Shown: positions 25,552 to 42,574, counted from the first letter of the stretch. The stretch is 64,000 nucleotides of DNA from Ciona savignyi (GCA_000149265.1 CH002827.1:2850556-2914555); one strand, 5' to 3'. The notes: generated by a model not told the origin, from the letters alone. Numbers and translations are program-made.

Positions 25552-28500
25552 ATGGCTAAAAAGAAGGGCAAAAAGGTAAAACAAGTGATTAGTAGTGCGG
25601 CTAATAATGAAAAAAATACGAAAAATGAAGAAAAATCAACAAAAAGGCAAGTAACATGAAACTTTTTAGCCTTGCAGAAGTAACGTAATCCACTATTTAT
25701 AGTCGCCAATGGGCGGAACACTTAGCTTATTGTAGTGACCACACCGATCAGTTAAAAAAGTAATATGCATATATAAAGCGATTCTTAGAAGAAAAATTCC
25801 AAATAAAACGTAATTATTACTGCTTATGTCATGTGTGGGATATGTCACGTTCCCTTGTCACTCGGGGTGAATGTTGGTAAAACAAAATTTATTGCATATA
25901 ACTACCACCTGATGACGAAGTGCAAGGCTTCGTTTACCGCCAAGAAAGTGGGATACATTGCGCGCGTGCGAAGTCTTTGACGTTTTTATCCAGATAATGC
26001 ATTTTGAAATAACTAATAGAATTTACTCTCTATATGTGGGTAGTTTTAGTTTAACTCAGCAGAGACGTCTCGGATCTTTAACCGGACAGTCAGTGACGTA
26101 AACCTGCAGTACTGCTCAATTGTGTTGTTAGGCCGGGCACATAACATACCTTTGTTAAACCCGAAACAGTACTGGGTTAAATATAAGCGGCAACAAGACC
26201 AGCTTTGTATAGAGGTGTCATCTGGTTGAGTAATTTCGATTCATCGGACAAGCGTTTTACTAACACCTAATATAAATATGATTCCCCTATATAGACCAGT
26301 TTGCCCAATTATGTAACTTTTCTTGGTGAATATAATCTACCAAACTCTGTTATTGGTTTAATTTGTTGCAGTGTTCCAGTTGGAAATGGATTTCTCTCGA
26401 ATCGAGGATTATTGATCGCTTTATTCGTTTGTGTAATTGCCGTCATTATCGCCTGTCTAAACGTAACAACCACCAAAAAAGAGTAAGTATCCTAAATGTA
26501 TGGTTTTTACAGTGGTTTATATAGGTGCGCATATGATCATCATTTAACTCATTAACTTCCTACAGGCCAGAATTGACACTTCTATACGACCCAGCAAGCT
26601 TAATTGAAAAACAGTTGGAAAGAGATAAACATAGAGAACAACGTGACGACTCTGGCTTTGACACGGAGAGGGAAAATGATGAATTGATGCGTGACAAACG
26701 GAAGGAGAAATCAACGCCGTTCCACGACGTTGAATTTGATGATAAAGCAATTTCTTTTGCAAGAACAGATGTAGTGGATTTTATTAAGGAAAATAGAAAA
26801 GAGGGCGAAGAGAGTGACATAGAAGAAACCTTAGAGTCACAAGGAAAATATTACGATAAACAAAAAGACGATAATTTATTTGCACCACACCCAGAAATTT
26901 CAAATGTTTTGAAAAATAAAAATCAAGTTGAAGATTCCATCAACCAAGAAGAAAAAACTCGAAATGACATAGACAAAAATCAAGTAGGAATCGACAATGC
27001 CTCTGAAATTGCAGAACCACAGATCGAAATGGAGAAAAAAAGTGAATTAAAAAAGTTGCCAAATGAAGATGACTCAACTGTCATACAGACAACCCAGAAA
27101 AAGATTAATAAAGAACAACTTGAGGAAAATTTTATTTTAAACTCAACGGATAAAAATAAGGCTCCGCTTGAAGAGGCAAGTCTGACAGAAACTGTGATGC
27201 AAGAAACGGAAACAAAAAACACCGACAAAACTAAAGGATCCGGACTTGAATTCGATACCGAATATTTGGAACCCCGTAAATCGATCGATGGGAATTTAAA
27301 AGTCGTTGTCAACACTCCGCTCTTAATGAAAGGTTTAAATAAAAAGGAAGAAAAATTGACCCAAAACCAAATTACAGGTTATTTTGTGTCTTTGCTTACA
27401 CCGAATTAAAGTTCACATGCAATATGCTTTTACAATCGGCCTGATTTCCACAAAACAGGATAAGTTTTGCTATACTATGCAGGAAAACCTTTTGGTTGCT
27501 CGTACGTATAGGTATGTTTATTAAAAATATCCATCTGGTTGTAATTCCGGTGTAGTTTAAAGGGGGTGTAGGGAAACAATATCGGCCGGCAAAAAAGCTA
27601 AATGCAGAATTAAATTTATTTATTTAAAAGTTATACGCAGACCATACCATTTTTATTATCATGGCCTCAAAATAATTAGTTTACAGCTTAAGATTCAGGG
27701 TATTTTCCTGCTTTTTATTGACCGCTAGTATACTGCCTGCACTTTTCCGTTAACCAATTTTATAGAGCTAAGTTTCGAACCCGTTATTATATCGTTATTA
27801 ATGACGTTTTTAACAGTAATAAATATACGACCCGGTCTCCTGTCCCATTTTAGAAAACACATCAGTGGCGCCACCACACGAGGGGAAATTGGAATCAACA
27901 AAGAAGACAAAAGAAAAAGTGGACGCTCAGAGTAAAAACGTTGACAAGTCGGTACAATCAACATCCAACCAAGTAAAATAAAGTTTATACAAGAAACCTC
28001 TGCAGATATATTAAAGTAACCGACGGTGTCACAAAACTGATACTGAGTAAGGGATCGGGCAACCCACCGAGACCAGGAGATGTGATGAGCCTGCACTGTG
28101 TTGGCTACTTGGATGAAAATCCACCGGTCAAATTTTGGAGCACGCGCGAACTTGGTCAACGGATTTTCTCGTTTGCGGTGGGCAAAAAGCAAGTAATCAA
28201 AGGTCTGTAGACAATGTTATCTAAATTTCGCATAGAATTATCTTAAAGGCCCAGTCCCGCGGTAAAAATACGGCCATATCTAAGGATTAGACAGGAACAC
28301 AATCTCTATATTTGCTTAGGCGGATATGACGTTCTGGGTTACACCTAACTCTTAAGAGGCCGGATTTATTGTTTTAATCCTATGATATGCGCTAGCATTG
28401 GATGTAATAACTACATGAAAAACTTGGTAGTCTGTATCATTTAAGTTAAGTTCAAATATAGGTCAAGTGTAGAACGCCGGGAAATAATGTAGCATAGCAA

Positions 28501-29759
28501 GCCATGTTATATTTATTGTCGTTTATTTTCTAATCAACACGTTGTACTTTAGTCATTTATTTTTATTTTATTTGCATAAATTCGTTTTAGTAGTTAGTTT
28601 TATCAAACTACTGTATTTTATTTCGCAGGTTGGGACGAAGGGGCGGCGACAATGAAGTTACGAGAAAAAAGCAAATTGCGAATCGAAGCAAAGAAGGCGT
28701 ATGGAACGTTTGGCTTCGAAGCTTGGGGATATCCTTTTATGTTAAACATATATTTTACTAATATATTTTTTCTACACTACACTATAATATTCTACAATGC
28801 ATTGAATAGGATATTTACGTTTATCCCTGTTAATCCGCTTGTTTTAGGCAATTTCCGTTAAATGCATTGCCCAAGGACAAAACCGACTAGCTAGAGAACA
28901 GTTTTGAACCCGAAAACTTTTGGTTGAAAGGCTTCGCACTAAACCACCAGACTAGACACGTGTGGGTACTGTTTTTCTACTGGTGTGGAAAACCGCAATG
29001 GCCGAGGCAATCATCAAATTGTCACTTACTCACATAAGGATGAAAGGAGATATTACCCTGAGTGTACGCATTTAGGTATCGTTAGTTTTACTCCGCCAAT
29101 TAAATCACACTACATTTACACACTGTCCTTCATACCTATATGTTACAGGACAATTCTCCCTACCACGAGAATACACGATAGAAGGTTATCGCATCAGTAA
29201 GATGATAAACAGCGTACTATTACCGTCGCGTAATCGGAGCTATTGCAATGCGTTATATACATCTGATAAAAGCATTTTAAGTTTTAGTAGATCAATTTAG
29301 CGGGATAGGATTTACATGTTTTATCACCGTTAATGGGAAAACGCAAGGGTCGCTATCACAAGGAAAAAAAGCCAGATCACCTCGCCACTGTGCAAACAAC
29401 TGACAAAGTAATTACAATTTTGACCATTTAACCAAAGTATCGAATCTCGAATCTGTTAATCCTGCAGCAATCTTTTCAGCAACCTTACATTGATTGCATA
29501 TCTGCGTATATCTGAACTCCAGGATAATATGCATTACAATATGTAAATCACAAATTTATTAAAAAAGTTTTATAGAATAACTTAAAAATCATTTTCCAGC
29601 ACTTCAGTGACAAAATCAAACAACCTATTTTGATAATTGTTTTTAAAGAATCTCATATTAACGTTTCATTTCCCTAACACAAAGTTCACAATACCACCAA
29701 ACTGTGATATTATACTGGAACTGGAGGTGATCAGCATAAAAAGAATGCGGCAGCTGTAA
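25552..29759 (+). CDS. Membrane-anchored FKBP-type peptidyl-prolyl isomerase (predicted)
   Basis: Proposed exons: 25552-25646, 26372-26482, 26566-27377, 27854-27947, 28006-28202, 28629-28728, 29690-29759 (about 492 residues). The start MAKKKGKKVKQ is basic. One hydrophobic segment (GLLIALFVCVIAVIIACL, residues 44-61) follows, then about 300 highly charged residues with no known domain, then a C-terminal FKBP domain: GNPPRPGDVMSLHCVGYL, GKKQVIKGWDEGAATMK, EAWGIPPN and a closing ELEV strand. FKBPs isomerise prolyl bonds. Intron 1 has a GC donor (AG|GCAAGT). The last intron is an AT-AC U12-type intron. The border between exons 4 and 5 is the weak point: the obvious gtaaaa donor at 27973 leaves a 33-nt intron and breaks frame by one base, so I used the in-frame gtcggt donor at 27948. 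A one-base error or another donor is possible. That the TM exons and the FKBP exons form one gene is inferred from phase and continuity. Confidence 0.75.
28729..29689 (+). other. U12-type AT-AC intron in the FKBP-like gene
   Basis: The donor ATATCCTTTT matches the minor-spliceosome consensus exactly. The end ttcac has AC at 29688-29689. TTCCCTAAC at 29670-29678 matches the U12 branch-site consensus TTCCTTAAC at 8 of 9 bases, with the branch A about 12-13 nt before the end. Joining gives tgg gg|a ata cca cca aac, i.e. WGIPPN, the conserved FKBP motif. No GT-AG alternative preserves frame here. Confidence 0.92.
28808..29395 (-). mobile_element. Broken V-like SINE copies inside the U12 intron
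   Basis: 28808-28955 carries the tRNA-like head and core on the minus strand (aatgcattgcccaagg; cttttggttgaaaggcttcg). 29205-29395 carries body and tail pieces (agcgggataggatttacatg; accgtcgcgtaatcggagct). They are either two truncated insertions or one copy split by other sequence. Confidence 0.6.
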
Positions 29760-31026
29760 TCGAGCACAACTAAAGCCAATTTTTAGTTGCTTACGTGCAA
29801 TGTCACTGAAAACAATTTAAAACAAAAAGCATGATAAAGTTTAAGCTGTCGCTTTTTGTCACTATATGTTGCTTTTTGTCACTTTTTGGTCAATGTATGT
29901 TATCATTATAACACTATTGTGTGTTTATATATAAACCTGGTGTTTTTCTCATGTACCATACATTTTTAGAGTTTGTCTCAGCCATTTATATAAGGAAAAT
30001 CATTTCAGTTACATTGAACGATTGGTGACTGCATAATTTGTATATTCTACATGGCAGGATGATGAACTTATTTATGGTGTTTAAACGAATTAAATAAAAA
30101 TAATAAATAACAAAGTGGATTTCAATTGTGATATTGGCACATTGCTATGAAACAGAAAGCACTGATTTTTTAAAGCGATAGTAAAATAAAAAAATAAAAC
30201 AAACAAACAAACAAAGAATTATACTTAAGAAAGAAAGACAAATATATGGCAAGTTAACAGCCTATTGTGAAATACATGTAAAAAGAATCATTTACAACTA
30301 TTATAGCAAAGAAATACTGCATTTTATAAATACACTCTTATAAGAATGGTATCTTAACACTGCATAACAATAAGAAATGGACTTGTGGTTTGTGGAGATA
30401 TCTGAAGGTAAAAATACAGTTACTTTACTTCATGTAGACTAATACAATTGTCAGATCTTTACATATGGTGTTCTTTCCAGATATCTTGGGAAACTAAAAA
30501 AGTAAATAAGTAAAAAAAAGTTTACATTAGTTTATAACCTGGTCAAAGAATTGGATATTTAAGTTAAAAAGTAGGATAGGATTTTCATGTTTATTCCCGT
30601 GAATGTCAAAACCAAGGGGGTTAACACACGGGCAATTGCCAGATCACCTTGTGTCACCGTCAGGTTACCGAAGCTATTACAGTGTGTTGTGTTTGTGTAT
30701 GATTCACATGTTCCTTCAATTTAGTAGAACCCAATAATCCTCTGGATTTGGGCAAAATCCATTAAGTGCCTTGTCCAAGGTCACAGCGTACTAGCTAGCG
30801 ACCAGTTTCGAAACTGCAACCCTTCGGCTGAATGGTGATGCATTAAACCACCAGAATACTCTGCCAGACATTAGAAGTATTAGATTACGCGCTTGTCACA
30901 GCACACCATAATGAAAAAATAAAAAACCTTAAATTCATAATATTTTTATTCTTCCCTTTACAAGTATATCCATATTGAAAACTGATGTATAGTTTGGTTA
31001 CGTTGTGACTTACCTTTTAACCTGTG
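29760..31026. other. Convergent intergenic stretch with a SINE
   Basis: Between the FKBP-like gene and MOSMO. It is AT-rich, with a full-length V-like SINE at 30570-30855 and A-rich stretches. No exon is seen. Confidence 0.6.
30570..30855 (-). mobile_element. V-like SINE, full length
   Basis: Read on the minus strand it has the tRNA-like head, gaccttggacaaggcactta, a middle with gtaacctgacggtgacac, and the tail near atcctatcctac. This matches the copy at 1000-1287 along its whole length with many substitutions. Confidence 0.8.
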
Positions 31027-32438
31027 TCATCTGTTCAAAATCCAGATTCTCATTGGCATCATTAGAATACAACATCCGGAGCAGGATAAGATCACAGCAA
31101 ACACCCAAAATATCTTGTACGAATCACCAAGACCCCAAACTTCAGGAAGGCGATATACTTCCCCACCAACCACATCTTGTCGGAATCCGATTGGAAACAG
31201 AATGCCAACTTGACACAAACAGTCAACTAGGAAGCATCATAGTAGTTAAACAGAATTATATCTATAAAACTAATAAAAGTAGTTGTTTTGCTTTTGCTTT
31301 ATTTTTTCACAAATTGTGCTTTATTTTTTTCGCAAATTTGCTTTATCATTTAAATACTGACAGCCAAATAACTACACTTCATTAGCATTACACAGCATAA
31401 ATTTGCTAACTTTATTGGTCAAAAAAAGTTGATTTGCTATTTAATGTACAGTTTAATGTTTATAAATTGCACTTACTTCCACCAAAAGCAACCCACCGCG
31501 CATACATTAGCATGGATCGATACCAATGCGACAATCCAACTAGTATGCAGGTCACTGATAAACATGCTATTCCGGCAGTAAGAAAGAACAGCGATGCAAC
31601 CCATTCAGGTGGTAAAGTTGGGAAAAAACATGTGCTTTCCCTTCGGCCATAAATTTTCTGGCACTGCTTTGTTAAACCTAAAGTATAAGCACCTGAAAAA
31701 AATGATAATTGACAATGCATAACAAGTACGCTGTTCAAAAATAATTGAAATTTATAATATCTGGTGTACCATTTTTTTCTAATTTACAAAATATATAGAA
31801 GTAGGATGGGATAGTTATATAAAATATTATGTTGTATCCCCATGAATGAAAAACATAAGGAACATGCACTATCACATAGGTAACCGCTAAATTTTCACAT
31901 GAATATATCAGGGTGCATTCTCAATTGGGTATATGTCAGATTACCTTGCGCCACCATTGGGTTACCGCAGCAATTGCAGTTGCTTGCACAGTAGAACCCA
32001 CAGGTGGTGTACTAAAGCACCAGGCTAATCGTACGGACACATGCATTCCTTAGTGGAAAAACAATTGCCTTTGAACTAATGATTACGATCATGGTTAGCT
32101 TGCTGGAGCTAACACAAATATTTCTTATTACTTCAATTTTCAACTTGTTAGTTTGAATAAATAGAATTGGTATTTTCATGCCCAAATACACAAACATTAG
32201 TTCAATAGAAAGATCATATCCTGAATCTTTCAGATAATGGTACACTGCATTAAGGTAGTCGGATGGTAAGAATTATGCTACTCTGTTACTGATAATCATT
32301 TACATTTGCATTTAGGATTATAAATAAATTACCGGCTCGATCTTCAGTGTTGATCCAGTCAGGATGAGCCAAGCTTGCAATAGCAAAGACATCTGAACTA
32401 AAAAATAAGATGCCAGCTATTATAGTCAACTTGTCCAT
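31027..32438 (-). CDS. MOSMO: MOSMO, modulator of Smoothened (tetraspan membrane protein)
   Basis: Three exons: 32438-32333, 31692-31477 and 31226-31027, phases 1 and 1, giving 173 residues (human 167). The vertebrate protein (formerly C16orf52/ATTHOG) works with MEGF8-MGRN1 to remove Smoothened from the cell surface and so damps Hedgehog signalling. The match is clear throughout: MDKLTIIAGILFFSSDVFAI, HPDWINTED, LTKQCQKIYGR, LPPEWVASLFFLTAGIACLS, YARWVAFGG, ILFPIGF, VGGEVYRLP. Four hydrophobic segments are expected. The third-exon acceptor (cctag at 31227-31231) was chosen because it gives exactly the human spacing before IFPIGF. An acceptor-like AG a few codons further in would delete part of TM3. 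Confidence 0.93.
31797..32035 (-). mobile_element. V-like SINE, diverged, in MOSMO intron 1
   Basis: It keeps the tail (aggatgggatag on +), the ccgcagcaattgcagttg body and the gtagaaccca segment, with internal insertions. Orientation is the same as the host gene. Confidence 0.65.
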
Positions 32439-32958
32439 CTACACCTAAAAGGTAAAGATTCTTTAAACTAAAATTCTAACAGTGAACCTTCTTAGTGACA
32501 ATGATGCCGCACAGTTAAACATAAATTATAAATGATCAGATAGAAAATAAAATTTATAATCAATGCAATAGGCTACTACATAAGCACAAGAATTAATAAT
32601 AAATGGCTGGATAGCGTTGAGTTTTATAAAAATAATTTAGCAATGTCATTTCCTAGAGTAATTTAAATGTGGACAAATGGTACTTTTAGTAAAAGGTTTT
32701 ATTTTAACAAAGGTGCAACAAGAACAATCAATAATAATACCCTCACATCAACAGTAAATCATACCATTACTCGCAATTGGCCTGTGCAAAAATACAACAA
32801 TTATTACCTAAATATTTTATTGCATAGAATTAACAGTGAGCATGGAAAAGCACTGATATAAATTATGTAAAGGAACTACTAGTCCTAAAGATGAAATACA
32901 ATGTATATTAAATTAATTTAAATTATTAAAATGAATTGCAAATGGCGATCTTCATTGT

Positions 32959-34206
32959 TTATTTAACCACACCGCCATCAATTAATGCATCCACTTCTTC
33001 ATCAGTGAAATCAACAAGCTGCGTTAAAACTTCTCTTGTGTGTTGGCCTAACGTCGGCGGTGGAATTGCATCCGAGTATGTGTGTGTCGAGTATCGGACC
33101 GCAGGACCAGGTATCCGGATATTTTTCCCGCAACCAGGATGCTCCATCTCCATAATCATATCATTGTGCATGACTTGTGGATCACTAAACACTTCAGCCA
33201 TGTTGTTGGTTGGTCCATATGGAAATCCACAGTTTTCTAGTGCGTCTAACCATTCCTTTATTGTCTTCTGTCGAAATTCTTCAGTAAGTATGCCGATTAA
33301 TTCAATTCTGTTTTCAACCCTGTCTTTGTTGTCAACAAACTTCTTATTTGTGGTTAATTCTTCTAAATTGAGGATTTGGCAAAGTTTTTTAAAATGCCTA
33401 TTGTTGCCAGCACCGATTGTTAGAAACTTTTGATCTTTTGTTTTAAAAGATTGATATGGCACAATGCTGGCATGCCCTGTGCCGTATCTCTTGGCTTCCA
33501 AACCTGCGTTTAAATAATTAGACGCTAAATGAGTCAACATCGCAACTTGGGTGGAAAGCAGATTGCAATCAATTTTCTGGCCATGCCCCGTTTTTTCGCG
33601 TTGTAGAAGAGCAGCCAGTATAGCCCCATGAGCAAATAAACCAGTTGACATGTCGGTCATTGCCACACCAACTCTACAGGGGTCACCATCCTCTGGACCT
33701 GTGATATTTGTTAACCCCGCAATAGAGGATGCAATGACATCATAACCAGGCCTTGTTGCATATGGCCCATCAGACCCATAACCAGTAATTGAACAATATA
33801 TTAAACCTGTGTTTAATTCTTTCAAATGATCATAACCATATCCCATGCGTTCCAATTGTCCAGGAATATAATTCTCCATAAGAACATCACTCTTTTTCAC
33901 CAGCCTTTTTATAATATCCGCTCCCTTTTCATGCTTGATGTTGACAGCCACACTCTTTTTGTTTCGGTTGATGGAAACAAAGTAAGCACTCTCCGATCCA
34001 AGAAAAGGTGGGCCCCACTCCCTTGTGTCATCTCCAAGATTTGGATTTTCTATTTTCACTATTTCCGCACCCAAATCCCCAAGTATCATAGATGCAAAGG
34101 GCCCGGCCAAAACACGGGTCATGTCAAGCACGCGGACCCCATTTAATAACTTTGAAGCTGGATTTAAAGTCATATCTATATTCTGAAACTGAATATAACA
34201 GCACAA
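32959..34206 (-). CDS. SUGCT: Succinate-hydroxymethylglutarate CoA-transferase (CaiB/BaiF family III)
   Basis: Single open exon of 415 residues; an internal ATG at residue 12 (MTLNPASKLL) is an alternative start. Family III CoA-transferases use a catalytic Asp, which aligns with the Asp in VGVAMTDMSTG (about residue 185). Other signatures are VLDMTRVLAGPFASMILGDL, AEIVKIENP, NRNKKSVAVN, DVLMENYIPG, GYDVIASSIAGL and the C-terminal RIPGPAVRYS. SUGCT moves CoA to glutarate in mitochondria during lysine and tryptophan breakdown. A short targeting sequence is not obvious at the N-terminus. Length fits the family. It has no introns, unlike vertebrate SUGCT, and lies 425 nt downstream of PEX3 and 521 nt upstream of MOSMO on the same strand. 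Confidence 0.92.
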   Translation of the reverse strand: MCCYIQFQNIDMTLNPASKLLNGVRVLDMTRVLAGPFASMILGDLGAEIVKIENPNLGDDTREWGPPFLGSESAYFVSINRNKKSVAVNIKHEKGADIIKRLVKKSDVLMENYIPGQLERMGYGYDHLKELNTGLIYCSITGYGSDGPYATRPGYDVIASSIAGLTNITGPEDGDPCRVGVAMTDMSTGLFAHGAILAALLQREKTGHGQKIDCNLLSTQVAMLTHLASNYLNAGLEAKRYGTGHASIVPYQSFKTKDQKFLTIGAGNNRHFKKLCQILNLEELTTNKKFVDNKDRVENRIELIGILTEEFRQKTIKEWLDALENCGFPYGPTNNMAEVFSDPQVMHNDMIMEMEHPGCGKNIRIPGPAVRYSTHTYSDAIPPPTLGQHTREVLTQLVDFTDEEVDALIDGGVVK

Positions 34207-34630
34207 ATTTAAATTGTCAATAGCGGTACAACTTAAAATAAATTAATTACTGTACTAACATCAGTATTATTACCAATTACTGCACTGCCATTATCAGTAC
34301 ATATAAAGTATTGGTATACAAAATAAGAGTTAGTTTTGAAATTTAATTTTATAGTTTAAAAATAATAATTTATAAGATTAATAAAAACAACATGGTCCGA
34401 TAAGCTATGAACAAGTGCCCCATATATATTAGCCCCATATTCATCGTCTTGTGGATGAGTATTTATACATATATAAAAGTGTAAATTAAATAGTAGATCA
34501 AAAATCAATACATGTAGTACATATGACCATTCATTATAAATAGCTGTTGATATTTATTTGTTTACATATACCTAGTTAATGTGTTTTGTGAAAAAATTAT
34601 ATATTTTTTATAATAAGTTTCAACTAATTT

Positions 34631-35695
34631 TCATGAAACGTCTGTGCACGATTTATATACAATGAATGAGAGTTTTTCCAACATAGCATTTGCCCATAAT
34701 TGTTGTAAACACAGATTTGAATAGACAAGTTTTAGCTTAGAATTGAGCACAGGTAATGCCTTTGCAAGTGGAATAGATGGTTCTATAATTTCATCAGTTC
34801 CAGACATTACACCTGACAGTGCAATTAAGCTTTCAAGATCGGCTGAAAATTCTTGAGTTACAAAACTTATAGCATCGAAAACACATTCAGAAAATACTTC
34901 ATTGCAGTCGTCGGACTCTAAAATATCATATGCGAGTTCCAACCAATTTTCAGTGATCCCCAATTTTTTAGAATGGGTTTGATCAACGGGTAATGCGACA
35001 TGAAACGCACCTTGTAAATCACTTTCCTTAGCTGCTGTCTTCACTTCTCTGGTGACTCTTGCAAAAATACTTTTCAATAAGGTTTCAACGTTTTCTCCGC
35101 CAACTAGACACTGCAAAGGCATTGTTTCAAGAACATCTTTCACCACCTTGTAACTTATTTCGGAAACCTCCAAAACTCCTTCACTTATTATGTGCTTGTG
35201 GCAAGAGGTAAGAAAGACCTGTGCGGCTTCATTTGCTACAGAATCTGCATCATCTCCAATATACTTCATCGCAGATATTTGATTCAATTGAACTCTCACC
35301 GTAATGACAACTAAACATAAGCAATAAATACCAGTCATGATTTTTGAAAATACTCCAATTTTTAATTGATTCCAGAGATGCATCTTGTTTCCCTGACCAC
35401 GTTTAATTCTTAATAAAATAGCATCCGTATCATTTAACAATACCACTTTGTTCATTACGCTCTCCAGCATCGCTTCCACAAGCGAAAAAGCATGAAGTTG
35501 AACTTGCTCAAAAGTTTGCTCACTTTTTCTTCGCTCGACCATTCTCTTTTGGTCTTCAGAAACCATGGATTTTAACTTGTACTCTGCAAATTTTATAGAT
35601 CCGATCACTCCACCAACAAAGACCCCAGTGAAGATAAATTTGTTTTTGTGTCGTTTAAAGAAGGAACAAATTTTGCCATGAAAAAGAAAGGCCAT
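34631..35695 (-). CDS. PEX3: Peroxisomal biogenesis factor 3
   Basis: Single exon, 354 residues (human 373). PEX3 is the peroxisomal membrane docking factor for PEX19 and its cargo of membrane proteins. The N-terminus shows the family pattern: FFKRHKNKFIFTGVFVGGVI, a basic stretch followed by the membrane anchor. The middle has KMHLWNQLKIGVFSKIMTGIY and VVITVRVQLNQI, and the C-terminus has PLAKALPVLNSKLKLVYSNL, all typical of PEX3. TTTATT at 34554 on the plus strand could be its poly(A) signal. No introns are present, although vertebrate PEX3 has many. It is divergent from the CCDC102-type gene (36518), with 822 bp between. Confidence 0.9.
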   Translation of the reverse strand: MAFLFHGKICSFFKRHKNKFIFTGVFVGGVIGSIKFAEYKLKSMVSEDQKRMVERRKSEQTFEQVQLHAFSLVEAMLESVMNKVVLLNDTDAILLRIKRGQGNKMHLWNQLKIGVFSKIMTGIYCLCLVVITVRVQLNQISAMKYIGDDADSVANEAAQVFLTSCHKHIISEGVLEVSEISYKVVKDVLETMPLQCLVGGENVETLLKSIFARVTREVKTAAKESDLQGAFHVALPVDQTHSKKLGITENWLELAYDILESDDCNEVFSECVFDAISFVTQEFSADLESLIALSGVMSGTDEIIEPSIPLAKALPVLNSKLKLVYSNLCLQQLWANAMLEKLSFIVYKSCTDVS

Positions 35696-36517
35696 CTTTT
35701 GAGCGATATTTAGTTACTGTCTAAATAGATACAGCTAATAAGCAGAATGTGAACCCGTGAAGAATCCTTCTGTTAAAACCTTAAAAGCAGTCTACATAAA
35801 GAAAAGATAATTTTTTGTTATGGGCTATTTTTATTTAAACTCTGAAGTGAGCAGTAGCGTTCTTTGTGAAATTTGACTGTATATATTTATACTTGGACAC
35901 ATATTTACACCACTATACTAAACATAATTAATTAAAACATTGCTTTGAGGGTAAACTGCGCCAGCAAAAAGCTCCGGGCTATTTAGTTGTTCTGCATGAG
36001 TGATATCATTGGGGAATTCCCTCGATCGGAATTTTTTTGTTCGATTTATTTCCAACGTCTTTAGAGTAACTGATCTTGTTTCGTATGATGTCTTTTGTCT
36101 AACAAAGTTTGTCGAAGAAACAAGTTAAAGAACGGTACTGTGTAAATGAATGCGATAAACGTATTCTTAATATAATTGTTTGGTTTATTTTTTGTCTAGG
36201 GTTTCAAAACGGTTACGAAGATATAATCTTTGGTTTTAGTTGAAAACCATGAGGGCAATAGCGCAATTGTCGGGTGTTGAGTAACAATCTACGGGAAAAA
36301 CGTTTGTATTAACAGAATTACAATACAGTAAAAATCTAAATAATGTTTATAAATGTAAGTAAAGTTTGAACACACTAATAAGTAGAACACCGGTTGTTCG
36401 GACGCATACCTGTAGTAATGCACCCACGATAACGCGTAGGATGATTTTTTCGGTTACAGATGTTTCTATTTAAAATATCTATATTATTAATCAAAAGAAG
36501 GAAATAAGCCGAATTTA
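35696..36517. other. Divergent promoter region, PEX3 / CCDC102
   Basis: 822 bp between two start codons on opposite strands, likely holding both promoters and 5' UTRs. AT-rich; I saw no convincing TATA box or repeated element. Confidence 0.5.
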
Positions 36518-42195
<5,678 letters not shown>

Positions 42196-42222
<27 letters not shown>

Positions 42223-42392
42223 AGTGTTTAAAACTTTGCCTGGGCTGTTTAAACATTTACTCCAATAAAATGATGATGAGATGGGGTTCAGAATGTTCAG
42301 AAATAATGATGGGGGTTCAGTTCAGAATCCTCATGTGATGTTTAAAAAAACTTTGCCTGGGGCTGTTTAAACACTTACTTTCAATAAATTAA
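42196..42392 (+). repeat. Tandem duplication of the CCDC102 stop region and 3' UTR
   Basis: agttcagaatcttcatgtga to ccaataaaatg (42196-42271) recurs as agttcagaatcctcatgtga to tcaataaatt (42319-42392). The repeat contains the last codons, the stop and an AATAAA in both copies. Only the first copy is in frame with the gene. Confidence 0.9.
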
Positions 42393-42409
42393 ACACTGTA
42401 CATGATACT

Positions 42410-42574
42410 NNNNNNNNNNNNNNNNNNNNNNNNNNNNNNNNNNNNNNNNNNNNNNNNNNNNNNNNNNNNNNNNNNNNNNNNNNNNNNNNNNNNNNNNNNN
42501 NNNNNNNNNNNNNNNNNNNNNNNNNNNNNNNNNNNNNNNNNNNNNNNNNNNNNNNNNNNNNNNNNNNNNNNNNN
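42410..42574. other. Assembly gap (165 N)
   Basis: Run of N between the 3' ends of the CCDC102-type gene and IDUA. It follows directly after a tandem repeat, which may explain why assembly stopped. Confidence 1.

Noticed and set aside
26980-27315. Minus-strand open frame rich in Ser/Phe
   Set aside because: Mirror of the Lys/Glu-rich linker exon on the plus strand; composition is explained by the antisense of that exon.
27725-28192. 155-codon minus-strand open frame
   Set aside because: It is antisense to the FKBP exons, has no recognisable domain, and the plus-strand reading gives clear FKBP motifs.
31027-31218. MOSMO last exon starting at the downstream AG near 31213
   Set aside because: It would remove part of TM3; the upstream acceptor at 31227 gives the expected length and the correct phase.
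32936-34146. Plus-strand open frames over SUGCT
   Set aside because: Antisense shadows of the single SUGCT exon, without similarity of their own.
33000-35700. PEX3-SUGCT-MOSMO as a trans-spliced operon
   Set aside because: Same strand, but spacers of about 425 and 520 nt are much longer than the near-zero gaps typical of tunicate operons; no acceptor-only 5' ends were identified.
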